Shown here: positions 1 through 12,480 of the stretch, in pieces
Numbering within the stretch: the first letter of the stretch is position 1
Layout of the letters: the number at the start of each line of letters is the position of its first letter
Assembly (NCBI RefSeq): GCF_048771995.1
Contig: NC_133030.1
Span: 15,095,501 to 15,159,500 of the forward strand
Reading direction: 5' to 3'
Source: Taeniopygia guttata
Taxonomy: Eukaryota; Chordata; Aves; Passeriformes; Estrildidae
DNA length: 64,000 nt
Notes under the pieces: model-generated
Database searches by the model: none
What the model was told of the DNA's origin: nothing
The model's input: the letters and a program-made list of their open reading frames with translations, nothing else
Made by a program: the position numbers and the translations under genes

Positions 1-3000
1 CAGTACCCTGACACTGTGATGGTGACTTTGCAGGAGGGAGTGGGACACACCTGGCAGCTGTGTAACAAGGAAAGTTGGAAAATTCCAAGCTCTCATAGGT
101 ACTAAGTTGTATCAAAATCGGTTTTCTACTAGGGGAAAATTGAGGAATTAGCTGCTCTTGTTTTTTTCAGGAGCTGCCTGTCATCTGGCAATGAGTTTGA
201 GAAAGAAGCAGGGGAGCCATAACGGGTGTAATATGGCACATGGCAAGGAACTGAGAACAGAAAGTTTAATAAACACCATGGAAATCTGTAGGAAAACAAC
301 TTCTGCGAGTTCTGCTGCCTGTACAGAGATGTGGACTTTGCAGCTTCTCCTCAGTGAGAACAGATGTTAGCTGGAGAGGTGACCATTTTTCCAGATTAAA
401 AAGCAAGCTGTAGTAGTGACTTTATCATGGGACAGAAAATGAGACCACGGAGCAAACAAGGGGCTGAGCTAGAAGGGGAGCCTGGAATTATGGCCAACCT
501 CCCCCAAAGGCACTGCTTTGAGCTGCAGAAGGTGACTGCTGTGCCTGCTGTCACCTACACACAAAGATACACCAGCAGCTTGTAAATTCTGTTTAAAATA
601 GAGGAGTCAGTGAGCTCTACACTCACGAGCATTACTTCAGAAACTTTACTGAAACAGTCTCCAAAGCCTGTGGGCTGTAACCATAAGCAGTGAACAAAAT
701 GTGCTGGTTTGACTGAAAACCTGTAATTTGTTAGATTAGCAGTTTGCAGAGATAGAATTTAGCACTAAGTGAGGGTTGCTAACTGAAAAAAAAGAGAAAT
801 AGATATTGATTTGTCTAATTATATGCAGGGTTTATTTAAACTGGAGATTAGTCTGCTTTAAAGAAAAGAAGTTGTATTGAGTGAATATGGTGAATATGTA
901 CTGAGCACATATTGCATTATGTGCTCAGTGCATTTATTGTTGGAAGCATGATATATTGTTTATTTGGTTTTCAAATGTATAAAAATAAATGCATTTTTGA
1001 TACCAAATTATCTTATCTTTGAAAAAGTATAGGTGACCTCAGGTTATGTCTGTGTTGCTATCAAAGTAGCATTTGACTTAATGAAGGAGATTTTACATGC
1101 CCCACAGTCATTGGTGCTTCTGAGGAGAGTGACAAGGAATTTGATGCTTTCTCTGTGGAAAGTGTGCTGGATCTGCATGACAGAGGGAGATGGAGCCACA
1201 TCTTTTTGGAAGCCATGCAGGGGTGTTTTCCTTGTGCCACTTGGTCTCCATGAATCCTGGGAAATGAAGTCTGGCAAATGACAGATTCCTGCTGGATTTT
1301 TTTCTCTCTATTTTCATTAACCTCTGAATAGATATTATTTTAATTAAAATAATCTTGACAGCACCTATGAAAAAGCTGTGGGGGTTGTAACAGCAATTAG
1401 GTGTGTTGTCAAAGATGATAAGCAGCCTGGTATCACAGGAAGGAAATTAACACTCTGACCAATAACGGAACAGAAATCTTAATCCAGTGCTTTTTGCCTC
1501 TTAGGAACTCTTCAAAATGGATGGATTTTGGAGAACAGGCAGTTTTAGAACAAGGCAGTAAAGCAATCAGTGCCATAAAACATCTCCAGTTTAAAAGTCA
1601 ATGTCATACTGGTGTAATAGTGGCTGGTGGCGAGCCAGCAAGAAATGTGATGTTAATTAGACATTAACAGTGCACAGCCTTGATGATTTTCCTATATTTT
1701 GGATATCAGAATGATTGGGAATTGTATTCAACATCAGGTGATGGAGCATAACAGTGATCTGTATCAGTGGCAGGGGTCTGTTTGAGTCCTCCATGGCAGG
1801 GTGAAGGGCTGGGAATGCTGGCAGCCTTTCCCCGATGTGAGGAACATAAGGTTTGGGAGCCTTCCTTTCTAGGTTGTGTCACCACAAGTCTTTTATTTCT
1901 TAGGAGCTGCTCTGAGCACATAATTCACAGGTCTTTTGGTAAATTGCAAACGCCCTAAATTATAGTGTTTTGCTCATCTTTAAAGCACCATTCATCCTCT
2001 AGGTGACCTACGTCACACTGGGGCAAGCAGAATTAGAATCAGGCCCTCTGTGCTGGCCCAGGTAGGGAGGCACTGTCCTCTGCCCAGGAGGTGCAGCTGG
2101 AGCTGCTGTGGGTGCAAGAACTGGATTGCTCTGCCCAGCACAATCACAGGGGGCTGGAAAGAAAGGCTGCCCAGGAAGGAGCAAGCTGTAAAAACAGCCA
2201 CAGTTTTACTATGTGAGAGGATGGCAGGGGATTTAACTAAAGGCTGGAGTCAGATGGAATCTTGGAAGAAGAGGACTGGTAATAGTTCATCTGTAGGTTC
2301 CAGAGCAGATATGAGCAGGCTTGTAGGGCATGGAATGGATGAAGCTGTGCTTATTCATAAAGTCTGAGGTAAAAATGAGGCTGAAGAAGGTTTGTGGTTT
2401 CCTGGGTACCCCTTTGGCTCTTCCTGAGGTAGATGCTTCTCTACACGTCACCAGTGAAGGATTTCCAGGTATCCCATAGAAAAGGAGTAAATGGAGACAT
2501 TCAGCTCCTATGCCAACAAGAAAAGGGCTGACAAGTTTAATAGAGACAATTCTGCCTTGTCCTTATCCTGCCTTCCCAGATGTAATCCAAGCAGAACTGT
2601 TCCTTGGAATTTTGGGCTCATTTTGCCCTTCTTCTGTACCCCTGTGCTCCAGCTTGTGCTCCTCTCCTTCACATTTTCTTGTCCCACTCTCAGCAAACAT
2701 GAGAATTCAAGCATGTCATGCTCCTGGTTACAAAAACCAGCGCTGTAATGTGCCTGAGATGTTTCAGAGGGAAGCACTTCCTTGTCCTGCTGAAGCTTTA
2801 GTAGCCCACTGTCATTTCTAGTAATGTGTGGGTAGCAATCTACAATGTGCACCCATGCACACAGGATTTTCTTTAAACTCCATTTTTCATCCCTAAAACA
2901 AAAACAAATCTCTGCAGTTAGTGGAAAGCTGCATCTCAGAAGAGCTGTGATTTGAGGAAGAAGATAATTTGCAAGCTATTAAAGAAAGAGCTTATTTCTT

Positions 3001-6000
3001 GTTTGCTTTGCAGTTTGAGAAGACTGGATCCTGCTACTCCAGAGACTAATTCAAAATGTAGCATGACAACATTCCTACCCCAAGGACATTTCCACTCTAA
3101 GGGGAACGTAAAAAATCCAAGCAAAAAAGTAACATGTAAGTTAAGAACCAGGGAACAGGATGACAACATATGCTTCTTTTCTTCTCTGTTAAAATGTGTA
3201 TTGTTTGTTCCTTGCAACCCTCCAACTTGCAGTTCTCTCATGTCTTTGAGTGCATGTGGATGAAGGCTTTGACCTGAGGGATGATGGCAGCCAGCATCAG
3301 CTCACTTTTTGGACTAAATCAGGAGGGAGATTTCTACAGCTTGAGGAGCAGTGTGGAAGGCAGCCCAGCAGGCTGCAGGGGATGGGGACGCCCAAAGAGT
3401 GAGGCTGGGCAGGTCCTGGTGACAGGGACTGAGAGCTGCAAAGCGGAGTAAAAATCAGTGTATAATGGGAACGGGCAGCCATGGAGCACATCAGGGGAGG
3501 ATGGATGAGAGCAGAATAGCAGCCACTGTGAGAAGCACAATGAAAGTTGGGAGCAGAGGAAGTTGGAGCAGAGAGGAGAAGGCAGCAAGGACAAAAGTTC
3601 ATCCTCTTCAATGATGACAGAGTTTTGGGGAATTGAACTAAAAGCTTCCCTTCTGAGGGAAGTCTCAGATCTGAAGAGCTCCACAGAGCAGTAATGATGT
3701 ACACTGAGTTTCAGAGTCAGCTTCCAGTCTGAATGTACAGGGTAAATGGCCATACTTTCTTACTGATAGTATAGGAGCAAAAATTAAATGCAATAGAAAC
3801 CAAACATAATTTCCAAAGTATTTTCCTACTTCACAAAGGCAGAAGTTTAGGAGGTTTATTTAATAAGACAGCAACAGGCAACTTCTAAGGAAACACCTGT
3901 GTTGTGTAAAACCAGTAACATACCAGACCTAACATGGGTGGTAAACCAAAATTTTAGTGCTCTGCATATTACCATCAGATTTTTTTACTAAAATTATTTA
4001 ATTAAAAAATACCAGCCTACATTTGTTAAAACTGTGTTGGTGTCCCACTACTGACAACAATTCTCTTTTAGAAGAAAAGATTTTTCCAACTTTCTTCCAG
4101 TAAACCACATCTGGATTTTTAACTTCATTTAAAGTTTTTAACGTGTTTTTATATCAGACTGTATTGTAATGGAATTGGTATTTATCTCCAGATTTACCCA
4201 GTTCCTCCTTTCTGGACTATCTTTTGTTTATCAGGGTCTTTAATTACATTCCTCTACTAGCTGACCACTACAAAAATTGAAATCCTCACCACAAATCTGT
4301 AAAAATGTTTCCACTTGCATTGGGAGACAAAAATAGAATAATTCCATGTCTTTTTTGGATGGATGCCTAGCTGAAACTATGCAGGGTTTGACTGACAAGA
4401 GGATGTAGTCTTTGCTGAGAGCGCTTTCTTTAAGGTCCTTTTTAGTCTTCAGGAACATTTAAGTAGATGAATGAAGAGAGGATTTATGCTAGTTTCCCTT
4501 CATTTTTGTTAACTTTGCCTGCTTTTTTTGTAACTTTTGTCTCCTGCAACAAAATCTTTTCAGCTCTTCAGGCTTGCTGAATATATAATCACAAGCTGGT
4601 AAGTAGAAACTTCAGAGAGTTTTGGGTTGAAATGGCACTCTATTCTTTTCTGTACAGCTGTGGTAGAGAAATAAAACCCCTTTGTGCAGATAAGGAAAAA
4701 GCAGAATTATTGAAATGCTCAGTGTTTGCCAGGGTTATAACTGTAAAGTGTAGTCTTTCAGTGGTGGATAAATACAGTTAACACATAGCTCAGGCTGGGA
4801 ATGCAGTGGAGAGACTTTACTTGAGTAAGTTGGGAATTATTTTGCATCTGAGTGAGCTCTACTCACTGTGCTGCACTTCACGTTATCCGTTTCCTGGGGA
4901 ATGTGGATGGAAGCTTACAAAGCACAGCAGGTAATTGGCTGCTTCAGTAGGAAAAGCAGAAAAAGGATATTTGTTGGTATATACAGAAAGAAAATGAGGA
5001 CAAATGGTAGTGGCTGTTGGGTGATAGTATCTGTCCATAGAGGTGTCTGTGAGATTAAATCCATACAGGCACTTTGTAAGGGCAGTGAGTGTGTTAAATG
5101 TGAAGTTTAAACAGCTGAGCAACTTTTTCTATCAGTGCATTTTGGACTGGAACTTTCATAGACTTTGAAAGTAAGAAAGGAAGTGAATGTGTGTGTGATA
5201 ACACAGCTTTTTTGAATGATTTCTGTTGTTCAGGGCTTGTGTTTCTGTATCTCAGCATTCCTTTTTGTGTTGTTACTTGATTTTGAATCATACCTTCATT
5301 TTATGTGAAGGGTCTTATCTGATGCCTGTGGAAAGTGAACATAGCTCAGCCTTTAGGAACTTTTTCTGTATTTATAAACGTGGCATGGTTTAGAAATGCT
5401 GAGGCAAATATTTCCTCTTGGAAAGGGAAAGCTATTACTGGGTTAGGTGCTTTTTCTCAGTTGCACATGTGGCAGTTTCTACAGACAGAGTGAAAAAAGC
5501 CTGTAATGGTGTATCTATGGTTTTTGTTTAAAGTGGTCTATGTCCAGGTAGTGAAAAGACATATGTAGGTAGCCAGGTTCCTCCTGAAACAGGGAAATTT
5601 AATGGAAACCTTTTTGTTCCCTGCTTTTTCTCTCCTTCCTCTCTTTAAATGCAGTAGCCTTAAAGTCAAGGCTGATAGATACTAGAACAACATCAATTCT
5701 AATTTAATTTACATAATAGTGTGTAAAAACCCCCCAGCCTACCTGGGGTTTGATATTCCAGAAACCTATGCCTATGGGTAAATATGAATGATGGATCTCA
5801 CTGGAGCTGATTGACACAAGAATATAATATTTACTTCAAAAATGTTTGCAGTTTTACGTTGCAGGATTCCAGTTCTTGGACAGTTGGGTTTTAATTTACT
5901 TTCTGAAAATCACACCAAGAACCATGTACATTGTGCTGGATGTTGAAATTGTGCTGCATGTGTAGAAAGCGACAAAAATGAAATATTTTATGAATTTGGT

Positions 6001-6780
6001 AGGTCTACATGGCTGTATATAGGGAGAATACTTGGAAGACTGAAAAATAGATTATGCATTTTTAGCATTTTACTATCTGTAAAAAACAAGGGTTTGTTTC
6101 CTTCCTTTTGGTAAAGAGGAAATCCATGTGTTTCTTTGCTTCTTTTATACACCTTTGTACTCTTTGAGGTGGCATTAAATTTTCATCTGTGTCATATGAG
6201 GTAAAATGTGTATTAAAGCATTAAGGAAAATGGGGTTAAGACCTGCACTGTCTAATAAAAGAAATTAGTATTTTTTGGCAGTCATCCTTTGGCCTGTGTA
6301 ATTTTTTTCCAAAGGGCACTGACATTTCTCCTGGCTTCTTTAGGATTGCCATTCTGTGCATGGACATGTTTTTCACCCATTGACCTTTTTTATTTATTTT
6401 CTTGAATGCCAAATATTTAATGTGTCATTTCTGGCAGAAAGCTCTGGTGATCAAAGGGGAAACAAAATGGGCTTGAATCAGGTTGCTGGAAAGGCACACA
6501 TGGGATGGCACAGCCATGGAAAGCTCTTTTTTTTTTTCCTGCAGGAATTGAGTACCAGGCCTCATACCAACTTAATGAACACAGGAGGAAGCACATATTT
6601 TCCTGGGCCTGGAAAGCAAATGTGGTCACAGAGTGCAAGGTTTACTAGCAGGATAATCAGCTAGAGTGGCATGAGCGACCGCCTGCCAAACTTCTTTTGC
6701 CTCCTGTGTACCTGGACCAATTAACTCCATTCTTCATTCTTCAGTCATCTCCCCAGGTAGCTACCTGCTGGAGCTCACCC
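1..6780. other. Noncoding DNA, no gene recognised
   Basis: All frames are broken by stops, and the short ORFs (up to 139 codons, at 3297-3753 on the minus strand) are low-complexity and biased by GC-richer sequence rather than by coding. I see no recognisable CR1, LTR or RNA gene here. The stretch 2000-2200 and 3290-3700 is richer in G and C than its surroundings but shows no splice-bounded exon that I can defend. It is either intergenic DNA or part of a long intron. One hairpin (900-929) is listed separately. Confidence 0.6.
900..929. repeat. Perfect 12-bp inverted repeat, 6-nt loop
   Basis: The arm ACTGAGCACATA (900-911) is followed by a 6-nt loop TTGCAT and by its exact reverse complement TATGTGCTCAGT (918-929). 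The next pair (899/930) would be a U-G wobble in RNA. No function is evident; the surrounding DNA is AT-rich and noncoding. Confidence 0.9.
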
Positions 6781-6798
6781 TAGGTCAGGGGTGGCTCC

Positions 6799-7381
6799 GT
6801 GTGGTGGAAAAGTCTCTCCTCCAACCCGTGCTTCCAAAGAAAGGCTCAGTATTCTTCTGTTGTCCAGTCTCAAGGCAGTTTATTGCAAGTTATCTAAAAG
6901 ATTTTCTTCTCGAGCTGCTGCAGTTTGCTCAGCAGCTCAGGCAGAGGCACACACACACCCTGACATCCTCTCTGACTCCTGACTTCTTCTTCTCTCCCCC
7001 CACCTAGGGCTGCTGTTATCTTTTATATGGTACATTACGTGTTACATGTTTATAGCTTTTCCCCAATGCCCATTACCTATATTAAATGGTGCCCTTCTAC
7101 TCTAAACCAATCTGTGAGTGCCAACATCACCAAGAACATGGAGGTAAGAGAAGAAAGAGGGAGGGCAGGGCAGGCCCAAATCCCTCCATCTTAAAACCTC
7201 TGACCCCCATGTACAAGACTTAAAGCCCCCTGTACAGCACTCAAATATTCTTCCCTTTACTTCTACTTCTACTCTAATATCTAAACTTTTGTGACTTCTT
7301 GCTCTTCCTACAAGGTTGGTAAATTGTTCCATGGTTCAAATCCAAAATCACAGCTGTTTCCAGCTGCCTGCCAGGGTCTCA
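6799..7381 (-). mobile_element. Diverged ERV solo LTR (ERVK-like), minus strand
   Basis: Read on the minus strand, this has the order of a retroviral LTR. It starts TGAGACCCTGG at 7381, has a TATA-type box (minus-strand ATATAAAA, 7021-7028), then an AATAAA signal about 140 bp downstream (6879-6884), and a possible CA end near 6799. Its U3 part contains an AAGATGGAGG block that is also found in the two 619-bp LTRs of this window, which suggests a related family. The left limit is uncertain (6785-6799) and I could not find matching target duplications, so it may be truncated or old. No primer-binding site or retroviral gene follows. The family name is inference. Confidence 0.7.
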
Positions 7382-7503
7382 AATGCTTCTGACCTGTGTC
7401 GGAATCTGTGGTATTGATGATTCCGAGATTGTAGAAAGTCTCTGTCTTTCAGCCCCATTGCCAAAGAAGAAGCCATAATTCGTCTGTTCTGGTTTCAAGG
7501 TTG

Positions 7504-7509
7504 TTTATT
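7504..7509 (-). promoter_or_regulatory. LTR polyadenylation signal AATAAA
   Basis: AATAAA on the minus strand, about 105 bp downstream of the LTR TATA box, at the usual R-region place. It is intact in this copy. The matching site of the second copy (45701-45706) reads AAAAAA. Confidence 0.75.
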
Positions 7510-7611
7510 CTGTTTATCTCTAACATGTTCTGCTGCCCTGCCGCAGGTCTGTCCTGCAGGGCAGCGTGTGGGGCTCTGCCCCCAGTGGGATGTTACAAAC
7601 ATTATATACCA

Positions 7612-7618
7612 GAAACTA
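7612..7618 (-). promoter_or_regulatory. LTR TATA box
   Basis: TATATAA on the minus strand inside solo LTR copy 1, upstream of the AATAAA. The same motif is kept in copy 2 at 45799-45805. Confidence 0.7.
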
Positions 7619-10221
7619 CGTGTGCTATATTTACAATAATGTGCCAATATCTGTCACCTACATTGAACAGTGTGCCCCCAGCCTAAACCAACAGAAAAAT
7701 GCCAACACCACAGTGTAACATGGAGGGCATGAAGAAGGAGAAAAAGGACAAGACACACCCAATTTCCTCCATCTTGTCCCCTCTGAACCCCTAATCTAGA
7801 ATCCTAAAATTTTACTTTTGCACCCGTGCCACATTAAATTATTACTCATATCAAACACTCAGAGCTTGTAATTCATCCTGTAAGATTGAAAACGCTTTTC
7901 CATGAACAGAGATCAGAGACAGTGTCTCTCGGGGCTCTGTCCAGGAGGGTTCCTGACCCCTTGTCAGGGTCCCAGGCCCTCCAGGGCAGCCAGAGGGAAG
8001 CCCTGGATTCCCACAGACCTGGACCCGGAACATCCAAAAAATGTCTGAGGGACATTTTGAGTTCTGACAGCTACCTTCTCTTAATGGGCCATAAAATGCA
8101 CGGCACCAATCCATATGGAAATGTTTTGGGGTGTAGGGGCTGTCTTAGCCTTTGTAGGGGTCTCTGAGAGTGTCGGAGGCCGCAGTGCTGTCCAAAAAGA
8201 AATCCAGAGGATACCTGTGCCCTCTTCCTTCTTACTGGAAGAGTCTCTTTGGGTAATGTAGATCATGAGGTGAAGGCTGGATTCGTTGGGGAGAGCAGCG
8301 CAGAGGACCCAGTGGAGAAACTTCAGCTAAGCACAAAGAGAAGGACTTCAGGACACCATTGTTCTTATCTCTTAAACAAGATTTCTTCTTTGCTTCTGCC
8401 TGCCTCCCTCCCAAGTGGGGATTAACCATAACTTTTCTAATTGGGCTTGTAAATGGATTGTGCCCAGTTACAAGTCCAGCAGCTCAGTTCTTGCCCTGTG
8501 CTTTCTGGAATCCAGCCCTCCATCTGCAGAGGTCCATGGGGTGGGAGGTGGCAGGGGGCAGATGGTCTGGTGAAAAGTATTCATTCCACAGACTTCAGAT
8601 TCCAAAGAAAAAGCCCTAGGAAAGCCTGAACTTCTGCAGGTGAAGGGAAAGCACCTGGTGCTGGGATCCCAGGAGAAGACAAGAAATCCACAGCTTTTGG
8701 GTAGGCTCATGCTTGAAAACATTTTAGCAGGCTTGTGATCTTTAAAAGATATTAGAGCTAGCTATTAGTTCATTTGTACCTTCAATGTTCTTTGAGTGTG
8801 TGCTCTGTATTATCTGAATATATGCATATATAGTATGCAAGTGGTATTTCATAGAAACTTTTTAGGGATGAGGAATGTATTTGATTATCTATGACTATTC
8901 CTTGGGGTCTTCCACAGAGATGTGCTCAATCTCAGGGTATTATCCAGAGCCTCAGAACTGAAACTATTGATTGAAACTGGAGGAGATCACTGAGACTCTG
9001 CAAAAATTTAGAGCCAAGCCAAAATTCTCAGATCCTGCCTTCCTTTGCATATTTCTGAGTATCCTTGAAATCCAGTTGCTCTCATGGGGACTGAGAATTG
9101 GAAAGATGGATTTCTCACTCATATTTTTCTGGGAAAGTTGAGACATATTGGGATAACACACTTGCTCTCTGCCACTCTAAATTGTCTAGGAAATTCAGAC
9201 CATTTTGTGAATTTAAACCTGGCCAGCTCTCCTGTCATAAAGGAAAAACCTATAGAATCAAATTTACATCTCAAACATGCTTATTTTTGCACCTTCATCC
9301 TCAGTTGGCTCAAGGGACAAAAATCTTGTTTTGGTGGTCCTGAGATTTGTCACATGGAGCTTCACATGAAAACTTCTGATATCAGAATTCCAACTCATCA
9401 AAATTGCAATAATTCAGGGTTACTGAGAATTTTTCTTTTTTTCGATCTAAGTGAGACCTGGGACCTAGCTATTTCTAGAGAAAATATGTTGTTTTGATAC
9501 CTTCACATCCCCAGACTCTCCACCCTGGCAGAGTCCCAATGTAGTCAGTAGAACCACATTAATTTGTCTCTGGCCAGGAAAAGCCCTCATAATTTTAAGT
9601 AAGTCATATCCACATGAAATAATAATAAAATCTGTGAACTTGTATCATACAAGAATACCTGGAGAGGAATGAGATTAAAACCAGAGGTGCTGGCACCTGT
9701 CAGATTAAGTTAGTGACCTCTCCATGCAACCCCAAACTCACTGACTTCTAGAATTGTTAGGGAAACCCAGAATGGTGGTGGGTCACTGAGAGCGCTGATG
9801 ATTTTTGTGTTCTTGGTTAGGAAAGAGTTAAAACCAGTTCTGGAAGTGAGTTGAAATATTCAGAGTAAGAGTTTTCCAGAGGAGGCTGTGCTGACTGAGG
9901 GTGGACTTTGCATTTTCTCCTGTTCTCCTGCTCCCTTAAATTGTGCAAGGTGAAACAAACCCACTGGCTGTGGGGGCTCCCAGGGAATGGCTCCTAACAA
10001 AGTAATTTGATATTGGCCTGTTTCAGGCTTTCTCAAAAAAGGTCAGGCCTGGCTTTGAGCTGGAGTACAGTCCCAGGTGACTGAGAGCTGTCCTGCAGTG
10101 CCCATGCCAGGCTGCCAGGCTGTCCAGGTCAGCTCCCTGGGAACAGCACCCACATGCTTGGTGTGACTGAGTGTGCTAGCTGGGACACAGATATGCTCCC
10201 CTACTCAGTGCAGTGAAAATC

Positions 10222-10245
10222 TTTCACTGAAATGTTTCAGTGAAA
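10222..10245. repeat. Perfect 11-bp inverted repeat, 2-nt spacer
   Basis: TTTCACTGAAA (10222-10232), TG, then its exact reverse complement TTTCAGTGAAA (10235-10245). It lies 14 bp before a longer perfect hairpin (10260-10321). Confidence 0.9.
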
Positions 10246-10259
10246 CATTTATTTTTGCA

Positions 10260-10321
10260 TTTATTTCTTTTCACGTTTGCTCTGCTTTAACTTCTGCAGA
10301 GCAAACGTGAAAAGAAATAAA
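10260..10321. repeat. Perfect 26-bp inverted repeat, 10-nt loop
   Basis: The arm 10260-10285 is matched without a mismatch by the reverse complement at 10296-10321, around the loop TTTAACTTCT (10286-10295). The 62-nt hairpin is the longest uninterrupted stem seen in the window. The stem is mixed in sequence (it includes CACGTTTGCTCTGC), not a simple repeat. Possible origins are a template-switch mutation, a foldback or MITE remnant, or a small-RNA hairpin; the sequence alone does not decide. Confidence 0.93.
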
Positions 10322-12445
10322 AATCCGATCATGGGGGCAGCATGAGCTCTGTCTCCTATTAGGGGTCTGCACACAAGAAGACAGTGTAGCTCATCTGAGG
10401 CAGGAATCCTGCCTCTGGCCAGGGTTTAAACCCCATTTCTTTCCATAGCTATGCACCAGCTACACCCTCTCTCATCAACTCTGTGTCTCCCCTTGTGAGG
10501 ATGAAATCTTCCTTCTCCAGGTTTTGCTGTGGGGAAGCAGCTGCAAGGTCCCAGGGCTGCAGGGAGGTAATTTCCAGGGCTAGACCAAGAGAGGCAAAAA
10601 CAGGAGTGCTGAACAAACCTTGGCAAAATCTGATCATGCCTTGGCTAAAATCTTTATTCTTCTGGCCTGCTGAAGGTCTGCTGAGGGAGCCAGTGAACTC
10701 ATGCAGCTCTGCATCCATCTGTGTGTGCCTGCAGCAGGAGTTAAAACTCAGGCAGTGTGGCTGTGTCTGTTGTCTTATTCACTCTAAAATATATCATCCC
10801 ACGTTAATTATCCTTTTCACATATGTCAGAAGTGATGATTAATAAATGAAGGTATTTCAGGTGTTGCCTTTGGTGCTGTGTCAGTCAGATGGTGACAGGG
10901 TGCAAGCTGTGCTCACTGAGCCCTTACTGCAGGTGGAGACTGCACTGGGGTCCTGACTGCAGCACACTGAGCTGGTGACAAGGCATGAAAGCTTACATCC
11001 AAAAAGTGTCTTGGAAGCATTTCTCCAAACAAAACCTATTGCAAGTAGCGTGTTTCCAGCCAGCAAGGGTTGCTTTAGTAATAGCTTTCCTGTTAGCTAA
11101 TTTCTGTCCTTAGGATGAAGTGGCTTCCTTCCTCTCTCCATTTAATTCCTTTGCTGTGTTGACCTTCACCTGTGTGACTCGCTCCCTGAAATCCTCTCGG
11201 GAGGATCAGTGTCAGTTCTAATAAGCCAGCTGTCACTTTACACCAAACAGAAAGTAAATGTTCCATTTGTGAAATGGGCCAGGAGAGCCCAGAGGCTTTT
11301 TTTACCACCCTCGTTTTTTTTTTTTCCTAGGAGAAAGTGTTTTACTTTGACGTGACTCAAAGTGCATAAAGCGGATTTGAAGCTGCAGATTTAAGTGTCT
11401 TGAGTGAAGACTGCCATGTAAGGCTTTTCTTTATTTATCAGCTGTGCTGAAATGTGATCAGAGTTACGGTGCAGGGTCCGGGCACAAAGAGTTTTCTTGT
11501 GTTTCCAGCCAGAGGATAAGGGATACGCCGTGCAAGGGACACACTGGGAATTTCTTTCCTTTAGAAAGCTGCACGGGAAGACACAGGAAAAGTAAGATTG
11601 TTACACTGAGCTCTTGGCTGCCGATGCAGGGTGCAACACTGCTTCTTGTTGGGAATTTTGCCATTGACTTGATTGAGAGCAGGACAGATTTTCTCTGCCA
11701 CAGCTGTTTATTTTTTTGCTCCACTGCTACTTGTGCTTTTTGGTGCTGACAAGCACAACCTGTGTCCCTCCATCAGCTTGCACAGGTGGGTTGTATTTAC
11801 ACCACTAAGCATGGAAAGTATCTGAGAGTGGCAGTGAAGAGGAGCACTATATTTCTGTGCCTTTTCCATAATAGCTGAATGCAGCAGCTCGTGGAGCACA
11901 GGTTTTAAATGGTGTTGGGCAGATCTGAAATCAGTGCATGTCACTGACTGACCACCGCTGGAGAGCACCTGGAGACAGGAAAAGAAAGCGGCAGCTCCGG
12001 CGTGCGAGAGGAAGGCCATGGTTTTGTTCTGTGCACCTGGAGGTTGTGTAAGTATGGCTGCTTCTGGGGATTTGACTCTGTGGTGGGGATTTTGTAGCTG
12101 AGAAGAGGGCTGAGTGTGGAGTCACATGAAGATGGTGAAGTGTTACTCCCATGGCTCTGCAGTTAGGCTCTGTGAAGCCAGTCCCTCTTCTCAGGAACGG
12201 TGAGGTCACTCAGCTGTGCTCCTTGGGGCAGCTCAGAGCTCAGTATTGTTTGGAGGTACCTCCACAGCATTACAAATATCCCATAGGCTCACCCTCCCTG
12301 TGGGCAACCTACCAGGGGCTCTTCAAACTTCTGTCCCTGCTGTTCCTTCGCCAACAGAGGCTAAGGGACAGCAAGATGCTCAGTGCACATTACAGGAGGC
12401 TGCCCAAGCTTTACCCTGGAGATGATCCTCTCTCCACCCTGTTGC

Positions 12446-12480
12446 TTGCCCTCCCCTGGCTGCAGCAGTGGGGAGGGCAA
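12446..12480. repeat. Perfect 11-bp GC-rich inverted repeat
   Basis: TTGCCCTCCCC (12446-12456) and its reverse complement GGGGAGGGCAA (12470-12480) flank a 13-nt spacer. No function is evident. Confidence 0.85.

Larger units (their letters stand above)
7397..8015 (-). mobile_element. Solo LTR of endogenous retrovirus, copy 1 (619 bp)
   Basis: A complete solo LTR. On the plus strand it runs from TGTCGGAATC to GGATTCCCACA and is flanked by a perfect 6-bp target duplication GACCTG (7391-7396 and 8016-8021). The promoter orientation is minus: TATATAA at 7612-7618, then an intact AATAAA at 7504-7509, then the end GATTCCGACA. A 6-bp duplication fits alpha- or beta-like (ERVK-type) retroviruses. 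It is about 94-95% identical by eye to the copy at 45594-46212 and has exactly the same length. The ORF at 7501-7686 lies inside the LTR and is a chance frame. No internal retroviral region is present, so the provirus was reduced by LTR-LTR recombination. Confidence 0.93.

Noticed and set aside
2420..2445. TGAGGTAGA, like a let-7 seed
   Set aside because: Identity ends after the seed and no hairpin partner is near.
3297..3753. Two overlapping minus-strand ORFs of 135 and 139 codons
   Set aside because: Both are rich in S, L, P and C from the same pyrimidine-rich strand and have no domain; two frames open together point to composition, not coding.
7330..7350. GGTTCAAATCC, like a tRNA T-loop
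   Set aside because: It lies inside an LTR and no cloverleaf arms surround it.
7501..7686. ORF whose peptide recurs at 45683-45883
   Set aside because: The repeated peptide is due to the shared LTR, antisense to the LTR promoter. Not a retroviral gene.
9084..9497. 137-codon plus-strand ORF
   Set aside because: No domain or codon bias; kept only as a hint of an unrecognised repeat.
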